NCBI RefSeq assembly: GCF_031753505.1
Contig: NW_027099294.1
Coordinates: 248,001 to 312,000, forward strand
Length of the DNA: 64,000 bases
DNA from: Anomalospiza imberbis
Taxonomy: Eukaryota; Chordata; Aves; Passeriformes; Viduidae
Reading direction: 5' to 3'
Shown: positions 1-11,509 of the stretch, one piece after another
How the letters are laid out: each line of letters starts with the position of its first letter
How positions within the stretch are numbered: the stretch's first letter is position 1
Translations under genes and position numbers: made by a program
Notes under the pieces: generated by a model
What the model saw: the letters and a program-made list of their open reading frames with translations, nothing else
Databases searched by the model: none
What the model was told of the DNA's origin: nothing

Positions 1-20
1 GAAAGGAATGTGTCCAGCCC
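1..20. repeat. Tail of a type I monomer, cut by the window edge
   Basis: The first 20 bases match the end of a type I monomer (compare 1724-1743), including the GGAATGTGTCCAGCCC form that precedes every type A monomer. The array therefore continues to the left of the window. Confidence 0.9.
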
Positions 21-1093
21 AGGTTCCTGTTGTCAGTTTTTAGGGTTCCCTTGGGACTGTCAGGGCAGCACAGGTTTGAGGTGGGGGCAGCTTGCGTCTG
101 GGACACAGCCTAAATCCTTCAGATATTTTGGAGATGGTCGGCCAATCAGCGCCACAGGCCCCTGGGGACAAATACCAGCCCTTTTTCTAAGGAAAGGAAA
201 GTGGCCAGCCCCGGTTCCTGTTGTCAGTTTTTAGGGTTCCCTTGGGACTGTCAGGGCAGCTAAGATTTGTGGTGGGGGGCAGGTTGGGTCTGGGACACAG
301 CCTTAATCGTTCAGATTTTTTGGAGATGGTTGGCCAATCAGTGGCACAGGCCTCTGGGGACAAAGACCAGCCCTTTTTCAAAAGAAAGGAATGTGGCCAG
401 GCCAGGTTCCTGTTGTCAGTTTTTAGGGTTCCCTTGGGACTGTCAGGGCTGCACAGGTTTGAGGTGGGGGCAGCTTGCATCTGGGACACAGCCTTAATCA
501 TTCAGATATTTTGGAGGCAGCCGCCCGCTCAGGGCAACAGGACCCTGGAGAAAAAGTCCGTCCCATTTCACTGGGAAAGGAAAGTGGCCAGATCAGGTTC
601 CTGAAGTCACTTCCAAAAGTTCCCTTGGCACTGTCAGGGTAGCACAGGTTTGTGGTGGGGGAAGCTTGCGTCTGGGACAAGGCCTTGGTTGTTCAGATTT
701 TTTTTGAGGCGGCCAGCCACTCAGAGCCACAGGCCCCTGCAGAAAAAGACCAGCCCTTTTTCCAGGGCAAGGAAAGTTGCCATCCCAGGTTCCTGATGCG
801 AGTTTGTAGGGTTCCCTTGGGACTGTCAGGGCAGCACAGGTTTGAGGTGGGGGCAGGTTGCGTCTGGGACACAGCCTTTGGCTTTCGGATTTTTTAGAGG
901 TGGCCGCCCGCTCAGGGCAACAGGCCCCTGCAGAAAAACACCAGCCCTTTATCTGGGGGAAGGAAAAGTAGCCATCCCAGGTTCCTGATGTCAATTTGCA
1001 CCGTTCCCTTGGGACTGTCAGGGCTACACAGGTTTGAGGTGGGGGCAGGCTCGGTTTGGGACATATCCTTGGTTGTTTGGATTGTTTTGAGGC

Positions 1094-1101
1094 GGCCGGC
1101 C
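1094..1101. other. GGCCGGCC palindrome (FseI site), example in F
   Basis: An 8-bp palindrome in the middle of F, also in H, L, O, R, T, X, a and f. A normally rare 8-base site recurs several times per HOR, giving a simple restriction signature for the array. E, G and C monomers lack it. Confidence 0.85.
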
Positions 1102-1279
1102 ACTCAGGGTCCCAGGCCTCTGGAGACAAAGATCGGGCCTATTCCCTGGGAAAGGAAAGTGGCCAGCCCAGGTTCCTGATGTCAATTTGTAGGGTTCCCT
1201 TGGGACTGTCAGGGCAGCACAGGTTTGTGGTGGGGGCAGCTTGCGTCTGGGACACAGCCTTAATCGCTCAGATTTTTTG

Positions 1280-1296
1280 GAGGGGGCCTCCCCCTC
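1280..1296. other. Perfect GC hairpin of the G and S monomers (example)
   Basis: GAGGGGG-CCT-CCCCCTC: two 7-bp arms around a 3-base loop. The same inverted repeat is present in the G monomers of the 9-mers and terminal 10-mers, the I/G hybrids and the S monomers of the 11-mers, so it recurs roughly once per HOR. The related J, K, N and j monomers have GGCGGCCTCCCGC in place of it. Whether it forms a cruciform is not shown by sequence. Confidence 0.75.
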
Positions 1297-1331
1297 AGGG
1301 CAGCAGGACCCTGGAGAAAAAGTCCGTCCCT

Positions 1332-1344
1332 TTTCCCTGGGAAA
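1332..1344. other. TTTCCC-T-GGGAAA dyad near the monomer end (example)
   Basis: A 13-bp inverted repeat with 6-bp arms around one T, found about 20 bp before the monomer anchor in G, F-like (ATTCCCTGGGAAA), M, N, Q, f and related monomers. H, L, O and T have TTTTCCGGGGGAAGG or similar imperfect forms at the same place. It is the most widely shared dyad in the array. Confidence 0.65.
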
Positions 1345-1743
1345 GGAAAGTGGCCATCCCAGGTTCCTGATGACAGTTTGCAGGGTTCCCTTGGGACTGT
1401 CAGGGCAGCACAGGTTTGAGGTGGGGGCAGGTTGCGTCTTGGACACAGGCTTTGTCTTTCGCATTTTTTCGAGGTGGCCGGCCAACCAGGGCCACAGGCC
1501 CCTGCAGAAAAACACCAGCCCTTTTTCCGGGGGAAGGAAAGTGGCTATCACAGGTTCCTGATGTGAGTTTGTAGGGTTCCCTTGGGACTGGCAGGGCAGC
1601 ACAGGTTTGAGGTGGGGGCAGGTTGGGTCTGGGACACTGCCTTAATCCTTCAGATATTTTGGAGATGGTCAGGCCAGTCATCGCCAGAGGCCCCTGGGGA
1701 CAAATACCAGCCCTTTTTCTAAGGAAAGGAATGTGTCCAGCCC

Positions 1744-3462
1744 AGGTTCCTGTTGTCAGTTTTTAGGGTTCCCTTGGGACTGTCAGGGCAGCACAGGTTT
1801 GAGGTGGGGGCAGCTTGCGTCTGGGACACAGCCTAAATCCTTCAGATATTTTGGAGATGGTCGGCCAATCAGCGCCACAGGCCCCTGGGGACAAATACCA
1901 GCCCTTTTTCTAAGGAAAGGAAAGTGGCCAGCCCCGGTTCCTGTTGTCAGTTTTTAGGGTCCCCTTGGGACTGTCAGGGCAGCTAAGATTTGTGGTGGGG
2001 GCAGGTTGGGTCTGGGACACAGCCTTAATCGTTCAGATTTTTTGGAGATGGTTGGCCAATCAGTGGCACAGGCCTCTGGGGACAAAGACCAGCCCTTTTT
2101 CAAAAGAAAGGAATGTGGCCAGGCCAGGTTCCTGTTGTCAGTTTTTAGGGTTCCCTTGGGACTGTCAGGGCTGCACAGGTTTGAGGTGGGGGCAGCTTGC
2201 ATCTGGGACACAGCCTTAATCATTCAGATATTTTGGAGGCAGCCGCCCGCTCAGGGCAACAGGACCCTGGAGAAAAAGTCCGTCCCTTTTCACTGGGAAA
2301 GGAAAGTGGCCAGATCAGGTTCCTGAAGTCACTTCCAAAAGTTCCCTTGGCACTGTCAGGGTAGCACAGGTTTGTGGTGGGGGAAGCTTGCGTCTGGGAC
2401 AAGGCCTTGGTTGTTCAGATTTTTTTGAGGCGGCCAGCCACTCAGAGCCACAGGCCCCTGCAGAAAAAGACCAGCCCTTTTTCCAGGGCAAGGAAAGTTG
2501 CCATCCCAGGTTCCTGATGTGAGTTTGTAGGGTTCCCTTGGACTGTCAGGGCAGCACAGGTTTGTGGTGGGGGCAGCTTGCGTCTGGGACACAGCCTTAA
2601 TCGTTCAGATTTTTTGGAGGGGGCCTCCCCCTCAGGGCAGCAGGACCCTGGAGAAAAAGTCCGTCCCTTTTCCCTGGGAAAGGAAAGTGGCCATCCCAGG
2701 TTCCTGATGACAGTTTGCAGGGTTCCCTTGGGACTGTCAGGGCAGCACAGGTTTGAGGTGGGGGCAGGTTGCGTCTGGGACACAGGCTTTGTCTTTCGCA
2801 TTTTTTCGAGGTGGCCGGCCAACCAGGGCCACAGGCCCCTGCAGAAAAACACCAGCCCTTTTTCCGTGGGAAGGAAAGTGGCTATCACAGGTTCCTGATG
2901 TGAGTTTGTAGGGTTCCCTTGGGACTGGCAGGGCAGCACAGGTTTGAGGTGGGGGCAGGTTGGGTCTGGGACACTGCCTTAATCGTTCAGATTTTTTGGA
3001 GGCGGCCTCCCGCTCAGGGCAGCAGGACCCTGGAGAAAAAGACCGTCCCTTTTCCCTGGGAAAGGAAAGTGGCCATCCCAGGTTCCTGATGACAGTTTGC
3101 AGGGTTCCCTTGGGACTGTCAGGGCAGCACAGGTTTGAGGTGGGGGCAGGTTGCGTCTGGGACACAGCCTTTGGCTTTCGGATTTTTTAGAGGTGGCCGC
3201 CCGCTCAGGGCAACAGGCCCCTGCAGAAAAATACCAGCCCTTTATCTGGGGGAAGGAAAAGTAGCCATCCCAGGTTCCTGATGTCAATTTGCACCGTTCC
3301 CTTGGGACTGTCAGGGCTACACAGGTTTGAGGTGGGGGCAGGCTCGGTTTGGGACATATCCTTGGTTGTTTGGATTGTTTTGAGGCGGCCGGCCACTCAG
3401 GGTCCCAGGCCTCTGGAGACAAAGATCGGGCCTATTCCCTGGGAAAGGAAAGTGGCCAGCCC
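1744..3462. repeat. Variant 9-mer HOR (A-B-C-D-[I/G]-H-J-E'-F)
   Basis: Starts: A 1744, B 1935, C 2126, D 2317, I/G hybrid 2508, H 2698, J 2889, E' 3080, F 3272. The 2508 monomer has an I-like left part (GATGTGAGTTTGTAG, with the shortened CCCTTGGACTG) and the right part of G. J has an I-like left part, CACTGCCTTAATCG, then GGCGGCCTCCCGC. E' has E's right half but a GATGACAGTTTGCAG left end. The block runs directly into the K-type 11-mer. A near-identical copy lies at 35221-36939, with about eight substitutions seen by eye. Confidence 0.9.
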
Positions 3463-5569
3463 AGGTTCCTGATGTCAATTTGTAGGGTTCCCTTTGGACT
3501 GTCAGGGCAGCACAGATTTGTGGTGGGGGCAGCTTGCGTCTGGGACACAGCCTTAATAATTCAGATTTTTGGAGGCGGCCTCCCGCTCAGGGCAACAGGA
3601 CGCTGGAGAAAAAGACCGTCCCTTTTCCCTGTGAAAGGAAAGTAGCCATCTCAGGTTCCTGATGACAGTTTGCAGGGTTCCCTTGGGACTGTCAGGGCAG
3701 CACAGGTTTGAGGTGGGGGCAGCTTGGGTCTGGGACACAGCCTTTGTCTTACGGATTTTTTCGAGGTGGCCGGCCAACCAGGGCCACAGGCCCCAGCAGA
3801 AAAACACCAGCCCTTTTTCTGGGGGAAGGAAAGTGGCCATCCCAGGTTCCTGATGACAGTTTGCAGTGTTCCCTTGGGACTGGCAGGGCAGCACAGGTTT
3901 GAGGTTGGGGCAGCTTGCGTCTGGGACACAGCCGTAATCATTCAGATATTTTGGAGGCAGCCGCCCGGTCAGGGCAACAGAACCCTGGAGAAAAAGTCCG
4001 TCCCTTTTCCCTGGGAAAGGAAAGTAGCCATCCCAGGTTCCTGATGTCAGTTCCCAGGGTTCCCTTTGGACTGTCAGGGCAGCACAGATTTGTGGTGGGG
4101 GCAGGTTGGGTCTGGGACACAGCCTTAATAATTCAGATTTTTGGAGGCGGCCTCCCGCTCAGGGCAACAGGACCCTGGAGAAAAAGTCCGTCCCTTTTCC
4201 CTGGGAAGGAAAGTAGCCATCCCAGGTTCCTGATGTCAGTTCCCAGGGTTCCCTTGGGACTGTCAGGGCAGCACAGGTTTGAGGTGGGGGCAGCTTGTGT
4301 AGGGGACACAGCCTTAATGGTTCAGATTTTTTGTCGGCGGCCGGCCATTCAGGGCCACAGGCCCTTGGAGACAAAGACAGGCCCTTTTTCCGGGGGAAGG
4401 AAAGTGGCCAGCCCAGGTTCCTGATGACAGTTTGCAGGGTTCCCTTGAGACTGTCAGGGCAGCACAAGTTTGAGGTGGGGGCAGGCTCGGTTTGGGACAT
4501 ATCCTTGGTTGTTCGGATTTTTTTGAGGCGGCCAGCCACTCAGGGCCAAAGCCCTCTGCAGAAAAAGACCAGCCCTTTTTCCGGGGAAAGGAAAGTGGCC
4601 ATCCCAGGTTCCTGATGTCACTTTAAAGGGTTCCCTAGGGACTGTCAGTGCAGCACAGGTTTGAGGTGGGGGCAGGTTGCGTCTGGGACACAGCCGTCAT
4701 CGTTCAGATTTTTTGGAGGCAGATGGCCATTGGGGGCCACAGGCCGCTGGCGGCACAGACCGGCCCTTTTCCCTGGGAAAGGAAAGTGGCCATCCCAGGT
4801 TCTTGAAGTCAGTTCCCAGGGTTCCCTTGGGACTGTCAGGGCAGCACAAGTTTGTGGTGGGGGCAGGCTCGGTTTGGGAAATATCCTTGGTTGTTCGGAT
4901 TTTTTTGAGGCGGCCGGCGACTCAGGGACGCAGGCCTCTGGAGAAAAAGACCGTCCTTTTTCCATGGGAAAGGAAAGTGGCCAGCCCAGGTTCCTGAAGT
5001 CAGTTCCCAGGGTTCCCTTGGGACTGTCAGGGCAGCACAGGTTTGTGGTGGGGGCAGCTTGCGTCTGGGACGCAGCCTTAATCGTTCAGATTTTTTGGAG
5101 GGGGCCTCCCCCTCAGGGCAGCAGGACCCTGGAGAAAAAGACCGTCCCTTTTCCCTGGGAAAGGAAAAGTGGCCATCCCAGGTTCCTGATGACAGTTTGC
5201 AGGGTTCCCTTGGGACTGTCAGGGCAGCACAGGTTTGAGGTGGGGGCAGGTTGCGTCTGGGACACAGGCTTTGTCTTTCGCATTTTTTCGAGGTTGCCGG
5301 CCAACCAGGGCCACAGGCCCCTGCAGAAAAACACCAGCCCTTTTCCCTTTTTCCGGGGGAAGGAAAGTGGCTATCACAGGTTCCTGATGTGAGTTTGTAG
5401 GGTTCCCTTGGGACTGGCAGGGCAGCGCAGGTTTGAGGTGGGGGCAGGTTGGGTCGGGGACACTGCCTTAATCCTTCAGATATTTTGGAGATGGTCAGGC
5501 CAGTCATCGCCAGAGGCCCCTGGGGACAAATACCAGCCCTTTTTCTAAGGAAAGGAATGTGTCCAGCCC
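3463..5569. repeat. 11-mer HOR, reference copy (K-L-M-N-O-P-Q-R-S-H'-I')
   Basis: Starts and marks: K 3463 (TTAATAATTCAG; GGACGCTGG), L 3653 (TTTGTCTTACGG), M 3844 (GAGGTTGGGGCAGC; GCCCGGTCAGG), N 4035 (as K but GTTCCCAG and GACCCTGG), O 4224 (GTAGGGGACACAG; TTTTTTGTCGGCGG), P 4415 (CCAGCCACTCAGGGCCAAAG), Q 4606 (CACTTTAAAGGG; CCGTCATCG), R 4797 (AGGTTCTTGAAG; GGGAAATATCC), S 4988 (GGGACGCAGCC plus the G-type hairpin), H' 5180 (AGGTTGCCGGCC; 6-bp insertion), I' 5378 (GGTCGGGGACACTG). Full or partial copies lie at 7678, 21069, 25276, 36940 and 41155. The end of the type N monomer has one A fewer than its copies (CTGGGAAGG near 4201). Confidence 0.93.
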
Positions 5570-7677
5570 AGGTTCCTGTTGTCAGTTTTTAGGGTTCCCT
5601 TGGGACTGTCAGGGCAGCACAGGTTTGAGGTGGGGGCAGCTTGCGTCTGGGACACAGCCTAAATCCTTCAGATATTTTGGAGATGGTCGGCCAATCAGCG
5701 CCACAGGCCCCTGGGGACAAATACCAGCCCTTTTTCTAAGGAAAGGAAAGTGGCCAGCCCCGGTTCCTGTTGTCAGTTTTTAGGGTTCCCTTGGGACTGT
5801 CAGGGCAGCTAAGATTTGTGGTGGGGGCAGGTTGGGTCTGGGACACAGCCTTAATCGTTCAGATTTTTTGGAGATGGTTGGCCAATCAGTGGCACAGGCC
5901 TCTGGGGACAAAGACCAGCCCTTTTTCAAAAGAAAGGAATGTGGCCAGGCCAGGTTCCTGTTGTCAGTTTTTTAGGGTTCCCTTGGGACTGTCAGGGCTG
6001 CACAGGTTTGAGGTGGGGGCAGCTTGCATCTGGGACACAGCCTTAATCATTCAGATATTTTGGAGGCAGCCGCCCGCTCAGGGCAACAGGACCCTGGAGA
6101 AAAAGTCCGTCCCTTTTCGCTGGGAAAGGAAAGTGGCCAGATCAGGTTCCTGAAGTCACTTCCAAAAGGTCCCTTGGCACTGTCAGGGTAGCACAGGTTT
6201 GTGGTGGGGGAAGCTTGCGTTTGGGACAAGGCCTTGGTTGTTCAGATTTTTTTGAGGCGGCCAGCCACTCAGAGCCACAGGCCCCTGCAGAAAAAGACCA
6301 GCCCCTTTTCCAGGGCAAGGAAAGTTGCCATCCCAGGTTCCTGATGTGAGTTTGTAGGGTTCCCTTGGACTGTCAGCGCAGCACAGGTTTGAGGTGGGGG
6401 CAGGTTGCGTCTGGGACACAGCCTTTGTCTTTCGGATTTTTTAGAGGTGGCCGGCCAACAAGGGCCACAGGCCCCTGAAGACAAAGACAGGCCCTTTTTC
6501 CAGGGGAAGGAAAGTGGCCAGCCCAGGTTCCTGATGTCAGTTCCCAGGGTTCCCTTTGGACTGTCAGGGCAGCACAAGTTTGAGGTGGGGGCAGGCTCGG
6601 TTTGGGACATATCCTTGGTTGTTCGGATTTTTTTGAGGCGGCCAGCCACTCAGGGCCAAAGCCCTCTGCAGAAAAAGACCAGCCCTTTTTCCAGGCAAGG
6701 AAAGTTGCCATCCCAGGTTCCTGATGTGAGTTTGTAGGGTTCCCTTGGACTGTCAGGGCACCACAGGTTTGAGGTGGGGGCAGGTTGCGTCTGGGACACA
6801 GCCGTCATCGTTCAGATTTTTTGGAGGCAGATGGCCATTGGGGGCCACAGGCCGCTGGCGGCACAGACCGGCCCTTTTCCCTGGGAAAGGAAAGTGGCCA
6901 TCCCAGGTTCTTGAAGTCAGTTCCCAGGGGTTCCCTTGGGACTGTCAGGGCAGCACAAGTTTGTGGTGGGGGCAGGCTCGGTTTGGGAAATATCCTTGGT
7001 TGTTCGGATTTTTTTGAGGCGGTCGGCCACTCAGGGACGCAGGCCTCTGGAGAAAAAGACCGTCCTTTTTCCATGGGAAAGGAAAGTGGCCAGCCCAGGT
7101 TCCTGAAGTCAGTTCCCAGGGTTCCCTTGGGACTGTCAGGGCAGCACAGGTTTGTGGTGGGGGCAGCTTGCGTCTGGGACGCAGCCTTAATCGTTCAGAT
7201 TTTTTGGAGGGGGCCTCCCCCTCAGGGCAGCAGGACCCTGGAGAAAAAGACCGTCCCTTTTCCCTGGGAAAGGAAAGTGGCCATCCCAGGTTCCTGATGA
7301 CAGTTTGCAGGGTTCCCTTGGGACTGTCAGGGCAGCACAGGTTTGAGGTGGGGGCAGGTTGCGTCTGGGACACAGGCTTTGTCTTTCGCATTTTTTCGAG
7401 GTTGCCGGCCAACCAGGGCCACAGGCCCCTGCAGAAAAACACCAGCCCTTTTCCCTTTTTCCGGGGGAAGGAAAGTGGCTATCACAGGTTCCTGATGTGA
7501 GTTTGTAGGGTTCCCTTGGGACTGGCAGGGCAGCACAGGTTTGAGGTGGGGGCAGGTTGGGTCGGGGACACTGCCTTAATCCTTCAGATATTTTGGAGAT
7601 GGTCAGGCCAGTCATCGCCAGAGGCCCCTGGGGACAAATACCAGCCCTTTTTCTAAGGAAAGGAATGTGTCCAGCCC
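5570..7677. repeat. Mixed 11-mer HOR (A-B-C-D-T-U-Q'-R-S-H'-I')
   Basis: Starts: A 5570, B 5761, C 5952, D 6144, T 6335, U 6525, Q' 6715, R 6905, S 7097, H' 7288, I' 7486. The first four monomers are the start of the 9-mer, and the last five are the end of the K-type 11-mer. T (TTGGACTGTCAGCGC; CCTGAAGACAAAG) and U (P-like right half with a GTTCCCAG left end) join them. Q' has the GATGTGAGTTTGTAG left end in place of Q's CACTTTAAAGGG. A counterpart lies at 39047-41154. Confidence 0.9.
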
Positions 7678-9789
7678 AGGTTCCTGTTGTCAGTTTTTAG
7701 GGTTCCCTTGGGACTGTCAGGGCAGCACAGATTTGTGGTGGGGGCAGCTTGCGTCTGGGACACAGCCTTAATAATTCAGATTTTTGGAGGCGGCCTCCCG
7801 CTCAGGGCAACAGGACGCTGGAGAAAAAGACCGTCCCTTTTCCCTGTGAAAGGAAAGTAGCCATCTCAGGTTCCTGATGACAGTTTGCAGGGTTCCCTTG
7901 GGACTGTCAGGGCAGCACAGGTTTGAGGTGGGGGCAGCTTGGGTCTGGGACACAGCCTTTGTCTTACGGATTTTTTCGAGGTGGCCGGCCAACCAGGGCC
8001 ACAGGCCCCAGCAGAAAAACACCAGCCCTTTTTCTGGGGGAAGGAAAGTGGCCATCCCAGGTTCCTGATGACACTTTGCAGTGTTCCCTTGGGACTGGCA
8101 GGGCAGCACAGGTTTGAGGTTGGGGCAGCTTGCGTCTGGGACACAGCCGTAATCATTCAGATATTTTGGAGGCAGCCGCCCGGTCAGGGCAACAGAACCC
8201 TGGAGAAAAAGTCCGTCCCTTTTCCCTGGGAAAGGAAAGTAGCCATCCCAGGTTCCTGATGTCAGTTCCCAGGGTTCCCTTTGGACTGTCAGGGCAGCAC
8301 AGATTTGTGGTGGGGGGCAGGTTGGGTCTGGGACACAGCCTTAATAATTCAGATTTTTGGAGGCGGCCTCCCGCTCAGGGCAATAGGACCCTGGAGAAAA
8401 AGTCCGTCCCTTTTCCCTGGGAAAGGAAAGTAGCCATCCCAGGTTCCTGATGTCAGTTCCCAGGGTTCCCTTGGGACTGTCAGGGCAGCACAGGTTTGAG
8501 GTGGGGGCAGCTTGCGTAGGGGACACAGCCTTAATGGTTCAGATTTTTTGTCGGCGGCCGGCCATTCAGGGCCACAGGCCCTTGGAGACAAAGACAGGCC
8601 CTTTTTCCGGGGGAAGGAAAGTGGCCAGCCCAGGTTCCTGATGACAGTTTGCAGGGTTCCCTTGAGACTGTCAGGGCAGCACAAGTTTGAGGTGGGGGCA
8701 GGCTCGGTTTGGGACATATCCTTGGTTGTTCGGATTTTTTTTGAGGCGGCCAGCCACTCAGGGCCAAAGCCCCTCTGCAGAAAAAGACCAGCCCTTTTTC
8801 CGGGGAAAGGAAAGTGGCCATCCCAGGTTCCTGATGTCACTTTAAAGGGTTCCCTAGGGACTGTCAGTGCAGCACAGGTTTGAGGTGGGGGCAGGTTGCG
8901 TCTGGGACACAGCCGTCATCGTTCAGATTTTTTGGAGGCAGATGGCCATTGGGGGGCCACAGGCCGCTGGCGGCGCAGACCGGCCCTTTTCCCTGGGAAA
9001 GGAAAGTGGCCATCCCAGGTTCTTGAAGTCAGTTCCCAGGGGTTCCCTTGGGACTGTCAGGGCAGCACAAGTTTGTGGTGGGGGCAGGCTCGGTTTGGGA
9101 AATATCCTTGGTTGTTCGGATTTTTTTGAGGCGGCCGGCCACTCAGGGACGCAGGCCTCTGGAGAAAAAGACCGTCCTTTTTCCATGGGAAAGGAAAGTG
9201 GCCAGCCCAGGTTCCTGAAGTCAGTTCCCAGGGTTCCCTTGGGACTGTCAGGGCAGCACAGGTTTGTGGTGGGGGCAGCTTGCGTCTGGGACGCAGCCTT
9301 AATCGTTCAGATTTTTTGGAGGGGGCCTCCCCCTCAGGGCAGCAGGACCCTGGAGAAAAAGACCGTCCCTTTTCCCTGGGAAAGGAAAGTGGCCATCCCA
9401 GGTTCCTGATGACAGTTTGCAGGGTTCCCTTGGGACTGTCAGGGCAGCACAGGTTTGAGGTGGGGGCAGGTTGCGTCTGGGACACAGGCTTTGTCTTTCG
9501 CATTTTTTCGAGGTTGCCGGCCAACCAGGGCCACAGGCCCCTGCAGAAAAACACCAGCCCTTTTCCCTTTTTCCGGGGGAAGGAAAGTGGCTATCACAGG
9601 TTCCTGATGTGAGTTTGTAGGGTTCCCTTGGGACTGGCAGGGCAGCGCAGGTTTGAGGTGGGGGCAGGTTGGGTCGGGGACACTGCCTTAATCCTTCAGA
9701 TATTTTGGAGATGGTCAGGCCAGTCATCGCCAGAGGCCCCTGGGGACAAATACCAGCCCTTTTTCTAAGGAAAGGAATGTGTCCAGCCC
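7678..9789. repeat. 11-mer HOR copy beginning with a hybrid K'
   Basis: Starts: K' 7678, L 7868, M 8059, N 8250, O 8441, P 8632, Q 8825, R 9017, S 9209, H' 9400, I' 9598. K' has the A-type left end (TTGTCAGTTTTTAG, preceded by GTGTCCAGCCC) joined to K's right half (TTAATAATTCAG; GGACGCTGG). The block therefore begins at an I'/A boundary although no full A monomer is present. The first five monomers match 41155-42107; the second copy leaves this register inside its sixth monomer. Confidence 0.9.
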
Positions 9790-11509
9790 AGGTTCCTGTT
9801 GTCAGTTTTTAGGGTTCCCTTGGGACTGTCAGGGCAGCACAGGTTTGAGGTGGGGGCAGCTTGCGTCTGGGACACAGCCTAAATCCTTCAGATATTTTGG
9901 AGATGGTCGGCCAATCAGCGCCACAGGCCCCTGGGGACAAATACCAGCCCTTTTTCTAAGGAAAGGAAAGTGGCCAGCCCCGGTTCCTGTTGTCAGTTTT
10001 TAGGGTTCCCTTGGGACTGTCAGGGCAGCTAAGATTTGTGGTGGGGGCAGGTTGGGTCTGGGACACAGCCTTAATCGTTCAGATTTTTTGGAGATGGTTG
10101 GCCAATCAGTGGCACAGGCCTCTGGGGACAAAGACCAGCCCTTTTTCAAAAGAAAGGAATGTGGCCAGGCCAGGTTCCTGTTGTCAGTTTTTAGGGTTCC
10201 CTTGGGACTGTCAGGGCTGCACAGGTTTGAGGTGGGGGCAGCTTGCATCTGGGACACAGCCTTAATCATTCAGATATTTTGGAGGCAGCCGCCCGCTCAG
10301 GGCAACAGGACCCTGGAGAAAAAGTCCGTCCCTTTTCGCTGGGAAAGGAAAGTGGCCAGATCAGGTTCCTGAAGTCACTTCCAAAAGGTCCCTTGGCACT
10401 GTCAGGGTAGCACAGGTTTGAGGTGGGGGCAGGCTCGGTTTGGGACATATCCTTGGTTTTTCAGATTTTTTGGAGGCGGCCGCCCGCTCCGGGCAACAGG
10501 ACCCTGGCGAAAAAGATCGTCCCTTTTCCCTGGGAAAGGAAAGTGGCCATCCCAGGTTCCTGATGACCGTTTGCAGGGTTCCCTTGAGACTGTCAGGGCC
10601 GCTCAAGTTTCAGGTGGGGGCAGGTTGCGTCTGGGACAAATCCTTGGTTGTTCGGATTGTTTTGAGGCGGCCAGACACTCAGGGCCGTGGGCCCCTTTAG
10701 ACAAAGACCGGCCGTTTTCCCTGGGAAAGGAAAGTTGCCGTCCCAGGTTCCTGATGTGAGTTTGTAGGGTTCCCTTGGGACTGGCAGGGCAGCACAGGTT
10801 TGAGGTGGGGGCAGGTTGGGTCTGGGACTCAGCCTTAATCTTTCAGATATTTTGGAGATGGTCAGGCCAATCATCGCCACAGGCCCCTGGGGACAAATAC
10901 CAGCCCTTTTTCTAAGGAAAGGAATGTGGCCATCCCAGGCTCCTGATGTCAATTTGCAGGGTTCCCTTGGGACTGTCAGGGCTACACAGGTTTGAGGTAG
11001 GGGCAGGCTCGGTTTGGGAAATATCCTTGGTTGTTTGGATTGTTTTGAGGCGGCCGGCCACTCAGGGTCCCAGGCCCCTGGAGACAATGACCGGGCCTAT
11101 TCCCTGGGAAAGGAAAGTGGCCAGCCCAGGTTCCTGATGACAGTTTGCAGTGTTCCCTTGGGACTGTCAGGGCTACACAGGCTTGAGGTGGGGGCAGGTT
11201 GGGTCTGGGACACAGCCTTAATCGTTCAGATATTTTGGAGATGGTTGGCCAAGCAGCGGCACAGGCCTCTGGAGGCAAAGACCAGCCCTTTTTCAAAAGA
11301 AAGGAATGTGGCCAGGCCAGGTTCCTGTTGTCAGTTTTTAGGGTTCCCTTGGGACTGTCAGGGCTGCACAGGTTTCAGGTGGGGGCAGCTTGCGTACGGG
11401 ACACAGCCTTAATCGCTCCGATTTTTTTGAGGCGGCCGCCCGCTCAGGGCAACAGGACCCTGGAGAAAAAGATCGTCCCTTTTCCCTTGGAAAGGAAAGT
11501 GGCCATCCC
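9790..11509. repeat. 9-monomer lead-in of the long cassette (A-B-C-D'-V-W-X-Y-Z)
   Basis: Starts: A 9790, B 9981, C 10172, D' 10363, V 10554 (GCCGCTCAAGTTTCAGG; GGGCCGTGGGCCCC), W 10745 (GGGACTCAGCC), X 10937 (AGGCTCCTGATG; AATGACCGGGCC), Y 11128 (CCAAGCAGCGGC), Z 11319 (AATCGCTCCGATT). D' starts like D (AAGTCACTTCCAAAAG) but switches to GGCTCGGTTTGGG and GGTTTTTCAG. In the copies at 27002 and 52811 a full D precedes a separate hybrid with that right half, so this copy lacks one monomer relative to them. Confidence 0.9.

Larger units (their letters stand above)
21..1743. repeat. 9-mer HOR, reference copy (A-B-C-D-E-F-G-H-I)
   Basis: Nine distinguishable monomers, 1,723 bp. Starts and diagnostic strings: A 21 (CCTAAATCCTTCAG), B 212 (CAGCTAAGATTTGTGG; TTTTTCAAAAGAAAGG), C 404 (CTTGCATCTGGG), D 595 (AAGTCACTTCCAAAAG), E 787 (GATGCGAGTTTGTAG; CCTTTGGCTTTCGG; TTTATCTGGGGG), F 979 (CAATTTGCACCG; GGCCTATTCCC), G 1170 (GGGGGCCTCCCCCTC), H 1361 (GGCTTTGTCTTTCGC), I 1552 (ACACTGCCTTAATCC). 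The same order recurs at 33500, 47652, 49370, 51090, 59496 and 61219. Monomers differ clearly from each other while same-position monomers in different copies are nearly identical, which is the defining mark of a HOR. Confidence 0.95.

Noticed and set aside
21..1743. Regular dimer (2 x 191 bp) substructure
   Set aside because: Some monomers share right-half variants, but neighbours do not alternate between two classes; the 9-mer is the smallest stable unit I can support.
4661..5392. 243-codon plus-strand open frame, and many similar ones on both strands
   Set aside because: They recur at monomer or HOR spacing, overlap in up to all six frames, read the same DNA in rotating frames, and end wherever a monomer variant has a stop. 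No start context, intron structure or recognisable domain is seen.
10500..10520. CENP-B box candidate near GGCGAAAAAG
   Set aside because: The required CCCG and T positions upstream of CGAA are not present; other TTCG sites lack the downstream A and CGGG.
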